From assembly GCA_018400355.1 (NCBI GenBank), contig JAGYMV010000003.1, positions 1 to 28,198 of the forward strand: 28,198 nucleotides of DNA, in the 5' to 3' direction. How positions within the stretch are numbered: position 1 is the stretch's first letter; the number at the start of each line of letters is the position of its first letter. The position numbers and the translations under genes are program-made. This document shows, piece after piece, positions 16,090 through 24,429 of the stretch. The notes under the pieces were generated by a model that made no database searches, was not told the origin of the DNA, and saw only the letters and a program-made list of their open reading frames with translations. The DNA comes from Wenzhouxiangella sp. GTDB lineage: Bacteria > Pseudomonadota > Gammaproteobacteria > Xanthomonadales > Wenzhouxiangellaceae.

Positions 16090-17346
16090 ATGAATCTCAC
16101 TGAACTTAAAAGAAAATCCGTCCAAGAACTCCTAGAAATGGCTGAAGAGCTCGGCATCGAAAACATCGGCCGCTCTCGAAAACAAGATGTCATTTTCGCC
16201 ATTTTAAAAGCCAAAGCGCGCAAAAAAGAATCCATCTATGGCGATGGGGTCTTAGAGATCCTACAAGATGGCTTTGGCTTCTTGCGGGCGGCCGAAGCCT
16301 CTTACATGGCAGGGCCTGATGACATCTATGTCTCCCCCTCCCAAATCAGACGGTTCAATTTAAGGACCGGCGACATGGTCTCGGGCAAGATTCGCCCACC
16401 CAAAGACTCTGAGCGCTACTTTGCACTCTTAAAAGTCGAAGAGCTGAACTTTGACAAACCAGAATTTGCCAAAAACAAAATTCTGTTTGAAAACTTAACC
16501 CCAGAATTCCCTCGCGAGCAATTGCTTTTGGAAAGAGGCAACGGTTCGACAGAAGACATCACCGGTCGGGTGATTGATTTGATTGCCCCCATCGGCAAAG
16601 GCCAACGTGGCTTGATCGTTAGCCCGCCCAAGGCGGGTAAAACCATGATGCTGCAGTCCATCGCCAGCGCCATTCGGGCCAACAACCCTGAAGCGCACAT
16701 GATCATCTTATTGATCGATGAGCGCCCGGAAGAAGTCACCGAGATGCAACGCAGTGTGGATGCCGAAGTGATCTCTTCAACTTTTGATGAGCCTGCCACT
16801 CGACATGTCCAGGTCGCTGATATGGTGATTGAGCGGGCCAAGCGCTTGGTGGAACACAAACACGATGTCATCATCTTGTTGGACTCGATCACCCGTCTTG
16901 CCCGCGCGTACAACACCGTCGTGCCCTCTTCTGGCAAAGTATTAACCGGTGGTGTGGATGCCAACGCCTTGCAACGTCCGAAACGGTTTTTTGGTGCGGC
17001 CAGAAACATCGAGGGGGGTGCGAGTTTGACCATCATTGCCACTGCGTTGGTCGACACCGGCTCAAAAATGGACGAAGTCATTTATGAGGAGTTCAAGGGC
17101 ACGGGCAACATGGAAATCCACTTAAGCCGCAAGATTGCAGAAAAGAGAACGTACCCTGCCATCGACATCAACCGCTCCGGCACGCGACGTGAGGAGCTGA
17201 TGGTGGGCAATGACACCTTGCAAAAGGCTTGGATTCTGCGACGCATCTTACAACCCATGGACGAAGCACAAGCCATTGAGTTCATGCTCGACAAACTGAA
17301 AGTCACCAAGACCAATGAGGAGTTCTTTAACTCCATGAAGCGCTAG
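16090..17346 (+). CDS. rho: Transcription termination factor Rho
   Basis: Rho is a hexameric RNA-dependent ATPase/translocase that ends transcription at C-rich sites. The protein has 418 aa against 419 in E. coli. It shows the N-terminal helical domain ([20 protein letters not shown]), the cold-shock-like RNA-binding domain with GFGFLR (61-66), Walker [11 protein letters not shown] (178-187), the Walker B region [18 protein letters not shown], the Q-loop segment ([11 protein letters not shown]) and the R-loop segment ([11 protein letters not shown]). There is no internal insertion. It follows trxA and is followed 12 bp later by a response-regulator gene, so the two likely share a transcript. 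Confidence 0.98.
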   Translation: MNLTELKRKSVQELLEMAEELGIENIGRSRKQDVIFAILKAKARKKESIYGDGVLEILQDGFGFLRAAEASYMAGPDDIYVSPSQIRRFNLRTGDMVSGKIRPPKDSERYFALLKVEELNFDKPEFAKNKILFENLTPEFPREQLLLERGNGSTEDITGRVIDLIAPIGKGQRGLIVSPPKAGKTMMLQSIASAIRANNPEAHMIILLIDERPEEVTEMQRSVDAEVISSTFDEPATRHVQVADMVIERAKRLVEHKHDVIILLDSITRLARAYNTVVPSSGKVLTGGVDANALQRPKRFFGAARNIEGGASLTIIATALVDTGSKMDEVIYEEFKGTGNMEIHLSRKIAEKRTYPAIDINRSGTRREELMVGNDTLQKAWILRRILQPMDEAQAIEFMLDKLKVTKTNEEFFNSMKR

Positions 17347-17358
17347 GAGCAATAAGCC

Positions 17359-18060
17359 ATGAGCGAGCAAGACTCTCACATCACCGTTTTGTTGGTTGAA
17401 GACCACAGCGATCTTGCGGCCAGCGTGGGTGATTACTTAGAAAACTGTGGCTATGCCATGGATTTTGCTGCCGATGGCTCGATTGCTCTGAATCTTTTAG
17501 AAGAAAACAAATACGATCTGATTGTGTTGGATTTGATGCTACCCAAGGTTGATGGCATCAAAGTCTGCAAACAACTCCGCGAACGTGGCGATGGCACCCC
17601 TGTGTTGATGCTCACCGCCCGCGACCAACTCGAAGATAAGGTCACCGGCTTCGAGGCCGGTGCCGATGACTATCTGGTCAAGCCATTTGCCATGCAAGAG
17701 CTTGAACTTCGAATCAAAGCCCTGATCCGTCGCGCCAGGGGTGAAGTCTCCGATGGCGCAATGAAAGTGGGTGACTTGGTGTTTGACCCCAGAACCATGC
17801 GGGTAGAAAGAGAGGGCAAGCGCCTCAACCTCTCGCCCACCTCTGTGCGCATTCTCAAAGTACTGATGCGCGAATCGCCGCGTTTGGTGACACGCGAGCA
17901 ATTGGAAAACGAGTTGTGGGGCGACATGTTGCCGGATTCAGACACCCTCCGTTCCCACATGTACAACTTAAGAAAATCGCTGGATCGGCCGTACAAAACC
18001 AAGCTGCTGCACACCGTGCAAGGACTGGGCTTTAAGATCGCCCTGCCCGAAGACGTCTAA
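17359..18060 (+). CDS. OmpR/PhoB-family response regulator
   Basis: A 233-aa two-component regulator. The receiver domain (about 8-122) has the acidic pair Glu14-Asp15, phospho-acceptor Asp58 (LIVLDLMLP), Thr86 and Lys108 (VKPF). A winged-helix DNA-binding domain (about 133-230) carries LSPTSVRILKVLMR, VTREQLENELWG and an RxHMYNLRKSLD recognition helix. It follows rho by 12 bp with an AGGAG Shine-Dalgarno. No kinase gene is adjacent on its strand. The only histidine kinase in the window is at 23107-24426, inside the convergent mevalonate operon whose end is 11 bp away. Pairing with that kinase is plausible but unproven. The target genes are unknown. Confidence 0.92.
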   Translation: MSEQDSHITVLLVEDHSDLAASVGDYLENCGYAMDFAADGSIALNLLEENKYDLIVLDLMLPKVDGIKVCKQLRERGDGTPVLMLTARDQLEDKVTGFEAGADDYLVKPFAMQELELRIKALIRRARGEVSDGAMKVGDLVFDPRTMRVEREGKRLNLSPTSVRILKVLMRESPRLVTREQLENELWGDMLPDSDTLRSHMYNLRKSLDRPYKTKLLHTVQGLGFKIALPEDV

Positions 18061-18071
18061 GGGACAATCGC

Positions 18072-18647
18072 TTAAGACCCGAGAAATGCGGCCAAGGATG
18101 ACTGCTCAGCTGTTCTGAGCGCTGACCATTCCATCCGAAACCAAGGGGCGATCGCATCGGCTGGTTCGGGTTGGGCCATCCAATCATCCACCTCACCCAC
18201 GTCCAGCCATCGAGTGTTTGCAATTTCTGTTGGGTTGGGCTCGACAGACACAGCTTCGACTCGACCCAAATAGACTGAGCACAACTCATGCTCTGAACCC
18301 AAGTCCCCAAAGCGGGCGTGGTACTGGAACTTGTAGACATACTCAAGCTCACTCTCAACGCCCAACTCTTCTTTAATGCGACGCAAAGTGGCTGTGGCCA
18401 TGTCTTCACCCACTCGAGGGTGGGAGCAGCAACTGTTGGCCCAATACAGCGGCCAAAGCCGCTTGGCCTTAGCGCGCTGCTGTACCAGCAACCGGTTGTC
18501 TTGATCAAACAAAAACACCGAAAAGGCGCGGTGCAAAACGCCCTCACCATCGTGACAGGCGCCTTTTGACAACGAACCAATCGCTTCGTCTTCGGCATTG
18601 ACCAGAATCAGCGCCTCGTCCTCTGATGAGACCACCGCATGGTTCAT
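18072..18647 (-). CDS. idi: Isopentenyl-diphosphate delta-isomerase, type 1
   Basis: This Nudix-fold enzyme interconverts IPP and DMAPP, the building blocks of all isoprenoids. The 191-aa protein (E. coli Idi 182) has the active-site Cys74 and metal-binding His in NSCCSHPRVGE, the Nudix-like RRIKEELG, and the catalytic Glu121 in EHELCSV. It is the last gene of the mevalonate operon; its ATG overlaps the preceding stop (ATGA). An isomerase is essential with a mevalonate route, which yields only IPP, so the position makes sense. It ends 11 bp from the convergent response-regulator gene. Confidence 0.96.
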   Translation of the reverse strand: MNHAVVSSEDEALILVNAEDEAIGSLSKGACHDGEGVLHRAFSVFLFDQDNRLLVQQRAKAKRLWPLYWANSCCSHPRVGEDMATATLRRIKEELGVESELEYVYKFQYHARFGDLGSEHELCSVYLGRVEAVSVEPNPTEIANTRWLDVGEVDDWMAQPEPADAIAPWFRMEWSALRTAEQSSLAAFLGS

Positions 18648-20962
18648 GCGCCCGCCGCTCCGCCGACCTCCACCTCAAGGGCGTGGTACCCGGCCGCGCG
18701 CATGGCGCGTGCCACTTTGACACTGTCTTCGGGACACAGCGCAATGATCGAACCACCCCCACCACCGCCGGTGAGCTTAGCGCCCAAGGCGCCGTGGTTT
18801 CTGGCAATCTGAATCAATTCTTCAAGCTCTGGGGTTGAGACCTGCATGGCATTGAGCAGCCCTTGGTTGACATTCATGACCTCACCCAAGCCCTCATAAT
18901 CACCGCTTTGCAACGCATTTAGGCCGAGATCCACCAAAGAGTCGATGTCATCAAACAAGCGCTCATATAGACTCGGGTTTCGTTGCCAGGCCTCTCTGAC
19001 ACGCGCCACCGTCTTGGCAGTCAAGCCCTCAATGCCGCTCATGCCAATCACCAGTGGCAAAGGCTTGTGTGGCACGATCACCCGCCGCTCAGGCGCGGTC
19101 CCGGCTCGATACAGCATGAACTCCCCAAAGGTAGCCAGCGTGTTATCGAGACCCGATGGCGTGCCGTGGGCAATCTTCTCGCATTCGAACGCCAATTGAT
19201 TGACGCGCTCATCCTCAAGCCCCAACTCAAAATGCGCATCCAGCGCCCGAATCACCGCCACAGCCAGGGCCGCAGAACCGCCCAAGCCCATGGCGCGCGG
19301 CACATTGGGGAACACCTCAATGCGCAAGGCCCGGTCTTTTAACCCCAACGCCTCGAGCATGCCGGCAATCGACCGGGTAAACGACGGCGGATTTTTGGCG
19401 GCCAGATCAAGACGCTGCTCGATGCCCCAGCGCGGAATAATCAATTCCACCCCTTGGGTTCGATCTTCAATGCGCGCTTGGATTGCCAATGGAATAGGCG
19501 CTGCAATCGCGCGTCGGCCATACACCACCGAGTGCTCACCAAGCAAAATGATCTTGCCGTGACCGGCCCCCAAAGGCTCGCCTTCCATGGTCTCTTGCTC
19601 TGGTTCTGAACCCAGGCGAACGGAGGGGTGTGTTTGTGTCCTGACACTTTCGATGATTTCTTGTGCCTTCCAAATCTTGATCTCACCGGAGGCCACCAGG
19701 CGATCCACCACGGTGTCAAACAGCTCCGGTGGCGTGCCAGCGGCTGTGGCCACTGAGCGCGCGTGCAAGGTCATATGGCCTTGCTGAATGCCTTCGGTGA
19801 CCAAAGCACGCAGTGCCGAGAAGGTCTGTGCCAATCCCACCGCACCCATGACCTCGGCCAACTCGCGCGCGCTTTGGGTTTTCATCAAACGAAGGTTCAA
19901 GGCCACCGTGGGGTTGGTCTGCAGCGGACCGCCAACGGTCCCCACTTTGATTGGAACCTCCAGCTGCCCAATCAGATCACCATTGTCCGCCTTGGACCAC
20001 TCAGTCAAGGCCATGTAACGCCCACCCCGAGCGGCATAGGCATGAGCACCCGCCTCAATCGCTCGCCAATCGTTGCCAGTGGCCAAGGCCACCGCATCAA
20101 TGCCATTCATAATGCCCTTGTTGTGGGTGGCTGCTCGGTAGGGATCGATGCGCGCAAAATCATTGGCCACAATAATCCCGTCTCGCACCTGCTCACCATC
20201 AAAACCCTTGCCGGTCAACAAGGCTGTTGGGATTCTGACTTTGGCACGCACCAAAGCCCGGTCGGCGAGATTGGACAAGATTCGAAGAAAGACACGACCC
20301 TTGGCAATGGTTTCTACCAAAGAGGCCACGCCCTCGCACATGGTATTGACGAGATTGGCGCCCATGGCATCGCAGGTGTCCACAATCAAATGCAACACCA
20401 CCATATCCCCACCGGGGCCTTGCGAGGGATGGATGTGCACTTCGACGTCTTTGGCCCCACCACCGCGCGCAATCATTTTTGGGTGCAAGCTGTTGGCCAA
20501 GTTTAAGATCTGATCCTTCTTTTCTAATAAAGCCGTCTTGGCTTTTTGCGGGTTGGGCACATCCACAATTTGTACTTGACCAATTAACATTGGGCGCTGG
20601 CTTTCAACCTCAAACCCACCAGCCTCGCGCGCCAACTTTGCCGCTGAGCTCAAGGCCGCTACAATGGAGGGCTCTTCCACCACCAAAGGCACCACATAGT
20701 CTTTGTTGTTGATTAAAAAATTGAGCCCCAAGCCAACCGGCAAACCCATCACGCCAATGACGTTTTCGATCATTTTGTCGGCCAGCTGTACCGACAGGGT
20801 GTGACGCCCGCTTTGAAGCGTCTGATAATCGCTTTGATCAATCCAGCCGTGGTGATGCACGGTGCGAACACGCTCGGCCACGCTCATTTTGTAAAACTTA
20901 GGAATGCGCGATTGATCGGTGCTTTGGCTTGCCTGAGTTGGCTTTGATTTGTCCCCAGTCAT
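18644..20962 (-). CDS. Fused class II HMG-CoA reductase / mevalonate kinase
   Basis: One 772-aa frame joins two consecutive mevalonate-pathway enzymes. Residues about 20-440 are a class II (bacterial-type) HMG-CoA reductase: ENVIGVMGLPVG, catalytic Glu in VVEEPSIVAA (about 96-97), Lys282 (HNKGIMNG), Asp298 (TGND) and His400 (TLHAR). Residues about 464-772 are a GHMP-family mevalonate kinase: GHGKIILLGEHSVVYG, PRAMGLGGSAALAVA (555-569), catalytic Asp606 in SGLDNTL, and KLTGGGGGGSIIALC (729-743). A Glu-rich linker (about 445-463) joins them and contains Met459. The ATG at 20962 (AAAGGGAG about 10 bases upstream, 16 bp after the preceding gene) is preferred over an ATG at 21046 inside that gene. 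It would convert HMG-CoA to mevalonate and then mevalonate 5-phosphate. Both active sites look intact. Confidence 0.93.
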   Translation of the reverse strand: MTGDKSKPTQASQSTDQSRIPKFYKMSVAERVRTVHHHGWIDQSDYQTLQSGRHTLSVQLADKMIENVIGVMGLPVGLGLNFLINNKDYVVPLVVEEPSIVAALSSAAKLAREAGGFEVESQRPMLIGQVQIVDVPNPQKAKTALLEKKDQILNLANSLHPKMIARGGGAKDVEVHIHPSQGPGGDMVVLHLIVDTCDAMGANLVNTMCEGVASLVETIAKGRVFLRILSNLADRALVRAKVRIPTALLTGKGFDGEQVRDGIIVANDFARIDPYRAATHNKGIMNGIDAVALATGNDWRAIEAGAHAYAARGGRYMALTEWSKADNGDLIGQLEVPIKVGTVGGPLQTNPTVALNLRLMKTQSARELAEVMGAVGLAQTFSALRALVTEGIQQGHMTLHARSVATAAGTPPELFDTVVDRLVASGEIKIWKAQEIIESVRTQTHPSVRLGSEPEQETMEGEPLGAGHGKIILLGEHSVVYGRRAIAAPIPLAIQARIEDRTQGVELIIPRWGIEQRLDLAAKNPPSFTRSIAGMLEALGLKDRALRIEVFPNVPRAMGLGGSAALAVAVIRALDAHFELGLEDERVNQLAFECEKIAHGTPSGLDNTLATFGEFMLYRAGTAPERRVIVPHKPLPLVIGMSGIEGLTAKTVARVREAWQRNPSLYERLFDDIDSLVDLGLNALQSGDYEGLGEVMNVNQGLLNAMQVSTPELEELIQIARNHGALGAKLTGGGGGGSIIALCPEDSVKVARAMRAAGYHALEVEVGGAAGA
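19586..19588 (-). promoter_or_regulatory. Possible internal start codon for the mevalonate kinase part
   Basis: An in-frame ATG (Met459 of the fusion) sits exactly between the reductase and kinase domains, five residues before the kinase N-terminal motif (GAGHGKIILLGEH). A short purine run AAGAGACC precedes it. It could allow a free mevalonate kinase of about 314 aa, or be a relic of a once separate gene. This is inference. Confidence 0.3.
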
Positions 20963-20978
20963 GGCATTTAAGCTCCCT

Positions 20979-22103
20979 TTATCGTTTTGCCGCAGGCGGA
21001 TGCTGTTCATCGGATGTTTGTTCTGCTTCACCCAACATCCAGCCATTGGGATCGACCACCAGGTCGATGCTTGTCATGCCCATGGCCTCAATCTCACCGG
21101 CCAAATGCGCCAAGCGCTCTGGGTCTTGGCTGAGCATTAACCCGATGTCGCCTCCGCCAGCGCCACTGGGTTTATAGCCCACTGGGTGCGAATCAGCGAG
21201 CTGGGCGAGCGCCGCATGGGCCTCTGTCACCACGGGCCGCTCGATCAAGCCTCCCATTGTACCCATTCTGACCCCGTAGTCGGTGAAGCCTTCGATGAAG
21301 GCATCCAGATCGCCCCGATTGAGCGCATGGATCACCTGCCCCGCACACCGCCCAAGTTCGCTCATCACGTCAACAAATTGCTCGGGTGAACGCGCCTTCC
21401 AGGCTCGATACCCCTCGAGCATGTCTGGCGTGGAAGCGCTCTCGCCCGTCCAAACCACACGCCCATAGAGCCCTTGGGGCCAAGCAACAGAAGACCATTG
21501 GGCCTGTGCGCTGTGACCAGCCTCCAGCGATTTGGGTTTGGTGTAGGCGATCAAACCACCGGCCAGCACACTGGCCAAGTCCAACCCACTGCCCTGCCCG
21601 CCTTGGTGCAAATGCCAAAGCCGATGATGCCAAGCCCGCAAATCAAGCTCGGGCTGGTCTGGGTCTAAGTCTCGCGCGATGTGTTGCGCCAAACCGCTCA
21701 GCAACACCGCCACCGCGGCAGATGAGCCCAAGCCAAGCTTGCTGCCATGGTCATCAAACAACGAACGGGTGTTGATCTCGAGTAAAAAAGAATCCGAGCC
21801 ACCGCTGGGCCCCCACTGTGCCCAAACCGATGAGATCAGATCGAGTGCCTGCGTCAGCTCGGGTGACCCACCCCCCAGTGCTCTACCTTCTATTGGCCCA
21901 TCACCCGGCCAATCAATCGGCCAATCAATCGGCCGGTCGCTGATGGGGTCAAGCTTTAACTGACTTGGCGCCGGGTGATCAAAACTCAAGCGCGCATGGG
22001 CCCGTCGATTGATGGCCAGCCCCAATGCTTGATGCCCTTCTAAGACGGCATACTCACCCACCACCACCAGTTTGCCGGGTGCCGATGCCCGCCATTCAGT
22101 CAC
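20979..22103 (-). CDS. mvaK2: Phosphomevalonate kinase (GHMP family)
   Basis: This enzyme phosphorylates mevalonate 5-phosphate to the 5-diphosphate. The 374-aa GHMP kinase has the N-terminal APGKLVVVGEYAVLEGH motif, the ATP loop KLGLGSSAAVAV (about residue 135) and the C-terminal motif SGAGGGDIGL. These match bacterial ERG8/MvaK2-type enzymes. The GTG start at 22103 overlaps the mvaD stop (GTGA); the frame remains open farther upstream, but that part lies inside mvaD and reads as nonsense. Assignment among GHMP kinases rests on motif details plus operon logic: mvaD and mevalonate kinase are separately present. An in-frame tandem repeat near residues 60-66 duplicates an Ile-Asp-Trp-Pro unit. 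Confidence 0.9.
   Translation of the reverse strand: MTEWRASAPGKLVVVGEYAVLEGHQALGLAINRRAHARLSFDHPAPSQLKLDPISDRPIDWPIDWPGDGPIEGRALGGGSPELTQALDLISSVWAQWGPSGGSDSFLLEINTRSLFDDHGSKLGLGSSAAVAVLLSGLAQHIARDLDPDQPELDLRAWHHRLWHLHQGGQGSGLDLASVLAGGLIAYTKPKSLEAGHSAQAQWSSVAWPQGLYGRVVWTGESASTPDMLEGYRAWKARSPEQFVDVMSELGRCAGQVIHALNRGDLDAFIEGFTDYGVRMGTMGGLIERPVVTEAHAALAQLADSHPVGYKPSGAGGGDIGLMLSQDPERLAHLAGEIEAMGMTSIDLVVDPNGWMLGEAEQTSDEQHPPAAKR
21906..21934. repeat. 12-bp tandem repeat inside mvaK2
   Basis: CGGCCAATCAAT occurs twice in tandem plus a partial third copy (CGGCC). In frame it encodes repeated Ile-Asp-Trp-Pro units in a loop between conserved GHMP kinase motifs. A 12-bp unit keeps the frame, so copy-number change would only lengthen the loop. 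Confidence 0.7.
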
Positions 22104-23089
22104 AGAATCTCCGCCCCAGCGCCCAATTGCGCCAAGCGCACATCCAATACCCCAGGGATGGAGCTGAACGTCGCAGCCACTTGGGAAGATGAGCCCGGCA
22201 AACAAATGGCTTTGACCTGTGGGCCGGCATCGACAGTGAAAAACACCCCACAGCCCGTGGCCCGCAATTCTCGAACGGCATGCAAACACGCCACGGTGGC
22301 GGCATGCCAGTACAACACCCCAGGCTCTGCCGCCATGGCCGAGGCGTGCATTTGTAAAGCGCTCGCTTCGCTCAATTCGGCCAGACGCTCAAAGTCTTGG
22401 CTCAACACGGCTTGCTTGGCGGCTTCGAGCTGTGCCTCGTTGTGACTGACCCAAGCCCCGTAGTACGGCGATGTGGCCATTGTGTGGTTCATGCCCTGCC
22501 GCGATGAGACGCTTTTGGCGCCCTGCTCGGTAATGGCGATCACCACCTCCAAAGGCCACTGGCTCGCTTCAAGCAGAGGGGCGGCCACCGCATCCAGACC
22601 ATCTTCTTGCACGCCTTTGTGCATCACACAAAAGCCCCCCCACAAAGACCGAGGCGCTGACCCTGAGCCCATTCGCGCCAAAGCAGATAAGGCCTCCGCA
22701 CTCACATCAAGCCCATAGGCGCGGGTGGCGGCCAAAGTCAGCGCAGCAAACCCAGAGGCCGATGAAGCCAATCCAGCCGCGGTTGGAAAATTGTTGTTTG
22801 AGACCACTCGGGCGTGGGGTGCATCGCCCCCCGCCAAAGCCCGAATGTGGTCTAAGAATGCACACACGCGAAAATCGTCAACCGGCGCATCATTTAAGAC
22901 CACTTGGTGGGCCTCCAAGTCGGCAGACAAACCCACCTCGGTGATGGTTTGCAAATCAGCGAGCGTCAGAGACAGTGAGCTGGTGGCTGGCAAATTCAGC
23001 TCACCACCGGAACGCTTACCCCAATACTTGATCAGGGCAATGTTGGCACCCGCCCGAGCGCGCACGGGGTGCGAGCTAAAACTCGACAT
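22100..23089 (-). CDS. mvaD: Diphosphomevalonate decarboxylase
   Basis: MvaD performs the ATP-dependent decarboxylation of mevalonate 5-diphosphate to isopentenyl diphosphate. The 329-aa protein has the family hallmarks ANIALIKYWGKR (about 15-26), the LPATSSLSLTL segment, the ATP loop FPTAAGLASSASGFAALT, SGSAPRSLWGGF, and the catalytic Asp in FFTVDAGPQVKAI. Length matches the family (~320-330). It begins 17 bp after the histidine-kinase gene and ends in a GTGA overlap with mvaK2. There is no strong Shine-Dalgarno before its ATG. Confidence 0.97.
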   Translation of the reverse strand: MSSFSSHPVRARAGANIALIKYWGKRSGGELNLPATSSLSLTLADLQTITEVGLSADLEAHQVVLNDAPVDDFRVCAFLDHIRALAGGDAPHARVVSNNNFPTAAGLASSASGFAALTLAATRAYGLDVSAEALSALARMGSGSAPRSLWGGFCVMHKGVQEDGLDAVAAPLLEASQWPLEVVIAITEQGAKSVSSRQGMNHTMATSPYYGAWVSHNEAQLEAAKQAVLSQDFERLAELSEASALQMHASAMAAEPGVLYWHAATVACLHAVRELRATGCGVFFTVDAGPQVKAICLPGSSSQVAATFSSIPGVLDVRLAQLGAGAEIL

Positions 23090-23094
23090 GGTGG

Positions 23095-23115
23095 TTATCT
23101 CTGTCTTTATCTCTG
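23095..23115. repeat. 9-bp direct repeat at the kinase/mvaD junction
   Basis: TTATCTCTG occurs twice, 12 bp apart on centre. The upstream copy (minus-strand sense) contains the histidine-kinase stop codon and the second lies just before the mvaD start. It may be a local duplication at the join of the two genes. Function is unknown. Confidence 0.5.
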
Positions 23116-24426
23116 CGACTCATACTGAGCCCTAGGAAATTCGATGTGGATTTCAGTGCCCACACCCTCTTCGCTGGTCGCACGCAGATCCCAACCAAAC
23201 CGATCGCACAGACGTCGGACGATGGCCAAACCAAGGCCATAGCCTTCATTGCTTCGATCATGCCCTCGGACAAACGGTTCGAACATGCGTTCAATGTCAC
23301 CCTCTCCCATGCCACAGCCCGTGTCTTTAACGACCACACCGCGGCGATCAATGATGACTTCAACAAAGCCAGTGTCGGTGTACATCATAGCGTTTCTGAT
23401 CAAATTGGTAAAAAGAATGGCCAGAACCCGCTTGGGCGCCTCAACCTTGAGCTCGCCTTGAGCGGACAAGCGATATTCCACGCCCGGCTGACTCAACGCA
23501 CCGCCCAACTCATCGAGCAGCTCATTGCATAGCTCATTTAAGCTCACAGACGAGGTGGTTAAGGCCGACTCGGCATCCCGCGCCAACAAAAGTAAGGTCT
23601 CCACCAAATCTTCCATGCCATCGACGGTGCGGCGCATGCGATCAATCACCGATTGTCTTTTGTCTGGCTGGTCAAACCGTTCGAGCAAATCGAGATTGGC
23701 CTTGACCACCGCCAACGGGGTTCTCAGTTCGTGGCTGGCGTTGCGGGTGAAATTTCTTTCTCGTTGCATGGAGGATTCCATGCGTGTGATGAATTGGTTG
23801 AAGGCATTGACCAACGTGAGCGCCTCACTGTCATCAACCCCACCAAACTCATTGGCCTGAAACGGTTCAAATTCGCCGCCTTTGAGATCGTAGTTCCGGA
23901 CCCGATCGGCCAACTTGACCATCGTCGAAACGGCCCGTCTCGACATCACGTAACCGATCCACGTGAGCAAGTAAATCAGCAGCAAGACCGCGGTTAAGGG
24001 CGCCAGCCCAAAATACAGGGCCAACTGAGACACTTGGACCTCATCAAACACCAAAAACAAGCGCGCATCACCACGGCTCGAGACAGACACCAAAGGCTCA
24101 AAGCCCGGGGAATGGTGGACGCGGTAGAAGCCATCCTCGTGGCCTCTGAGCCATTCTGGCAGCGTCTGCTCATTGCCCGACACGCTCAAATAGCCTGTCA
24201 AGTTATTGGTATTGGGCAAGGGGAAGGCAGCGTCTTTTTCGAAGTGGGTCCAAAAGTGCTCGGCTTCACCGCTCAAGGCCTCTTTAACCAACACCCGCTC
24301 GGCAATGAGGCCGGCGACAAAAACACCCAAAACCGTGGCGACAGAAATTGCCAGAATTTGGATTAAAAAAACACGAACCAGCTTGGTGTTGATGCCGCCA
24401 GCGGCAAACCATGTCCGAGGGGTCAT
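23107..24426 (-). CDS. Membrane sensor histidine kinase
   Basis: A 439-aa two-component sensor. The first membrane helix is near 20-43, followed by a periplasmic sensor of about 90 residues (45-135) with no domain I recognise. A second helix lies near 138-160 and a HAMP-like linker at 160-218. A HisKA domain follows with phospho-acceptor His232 in NASHELRTPLAVV, then an HATPase_c domain with the N-box NLIRNAMMYT (341-350), DTGCGMG and GYGLGLAIV. It lies three bases after the methyltransferase gene and 17 bp before mvaD, all on one strand. No response regulator is adjacent in this operon; the nearest is at 17359-18060. The signal is unknown; a membrane-lipid or isoprenoid-related cue is only a contextual guess. 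Confidence 0.93.
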   Translation of the reverse strand: MTPRTWFAAGGINTKLVRVFLIQILAISVATVLGVFVAGLIAERVLVKEALSGEAEHFWTHFEKDAAFPLPNTNNLTGYLSVSGNEQTLPEWLRGHEDGFYRVHHSPGFEPLVSVSSRGDARLFLVFDEVQVSQLALYFGLAPLTAVLLLIYLLTWIGYVMSRRAVSTMVKLADRVRNYDLKGGEFEPFQANEFGGVDDSEALTLVNAFNQFITRMESSMQRERNFTRNASHELRTPLAVVKANLDLLERFDQPDKRQSVIDRMRRTVDGMEDLVETLLLLARDAESALTTSSVSLNELCNELLDELGGALSQPGVEYRLSAQGELKVEAPKRVLAILFTNLIRNAMMYTDTGFVEVIIDRRGVVVKDTGCGMGEGDIERMFEPFVRGHDRSNEGYGLGLAIVRRLCDRFGWDLRATSEEGVGTEIHIEFPRAQYESQR

Positions 24427-24429
24427 GGC

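Noticed and set aside
19763..20506. 247-codon plus-strand open frame
   Set aside because: It is fully antisense to the HMG-CoA reductase domain, with no family resemblance; long shadow frames are expected at this base composition.
22104..22289. Longer N-terminus for the phosphomevalonate kinase
   Set aside because: The extension overlaps mvaD and reads as Cys/Arg-rich nonsense; the GTG overlapping the mvaD stop gives the standard GHMP start.
23116..23366. Separate small protein at the 3' end of the histidine kinase
   Set aside because: It is an out-of-frame shadow; the kinase ATPase domain is continuous through this region.
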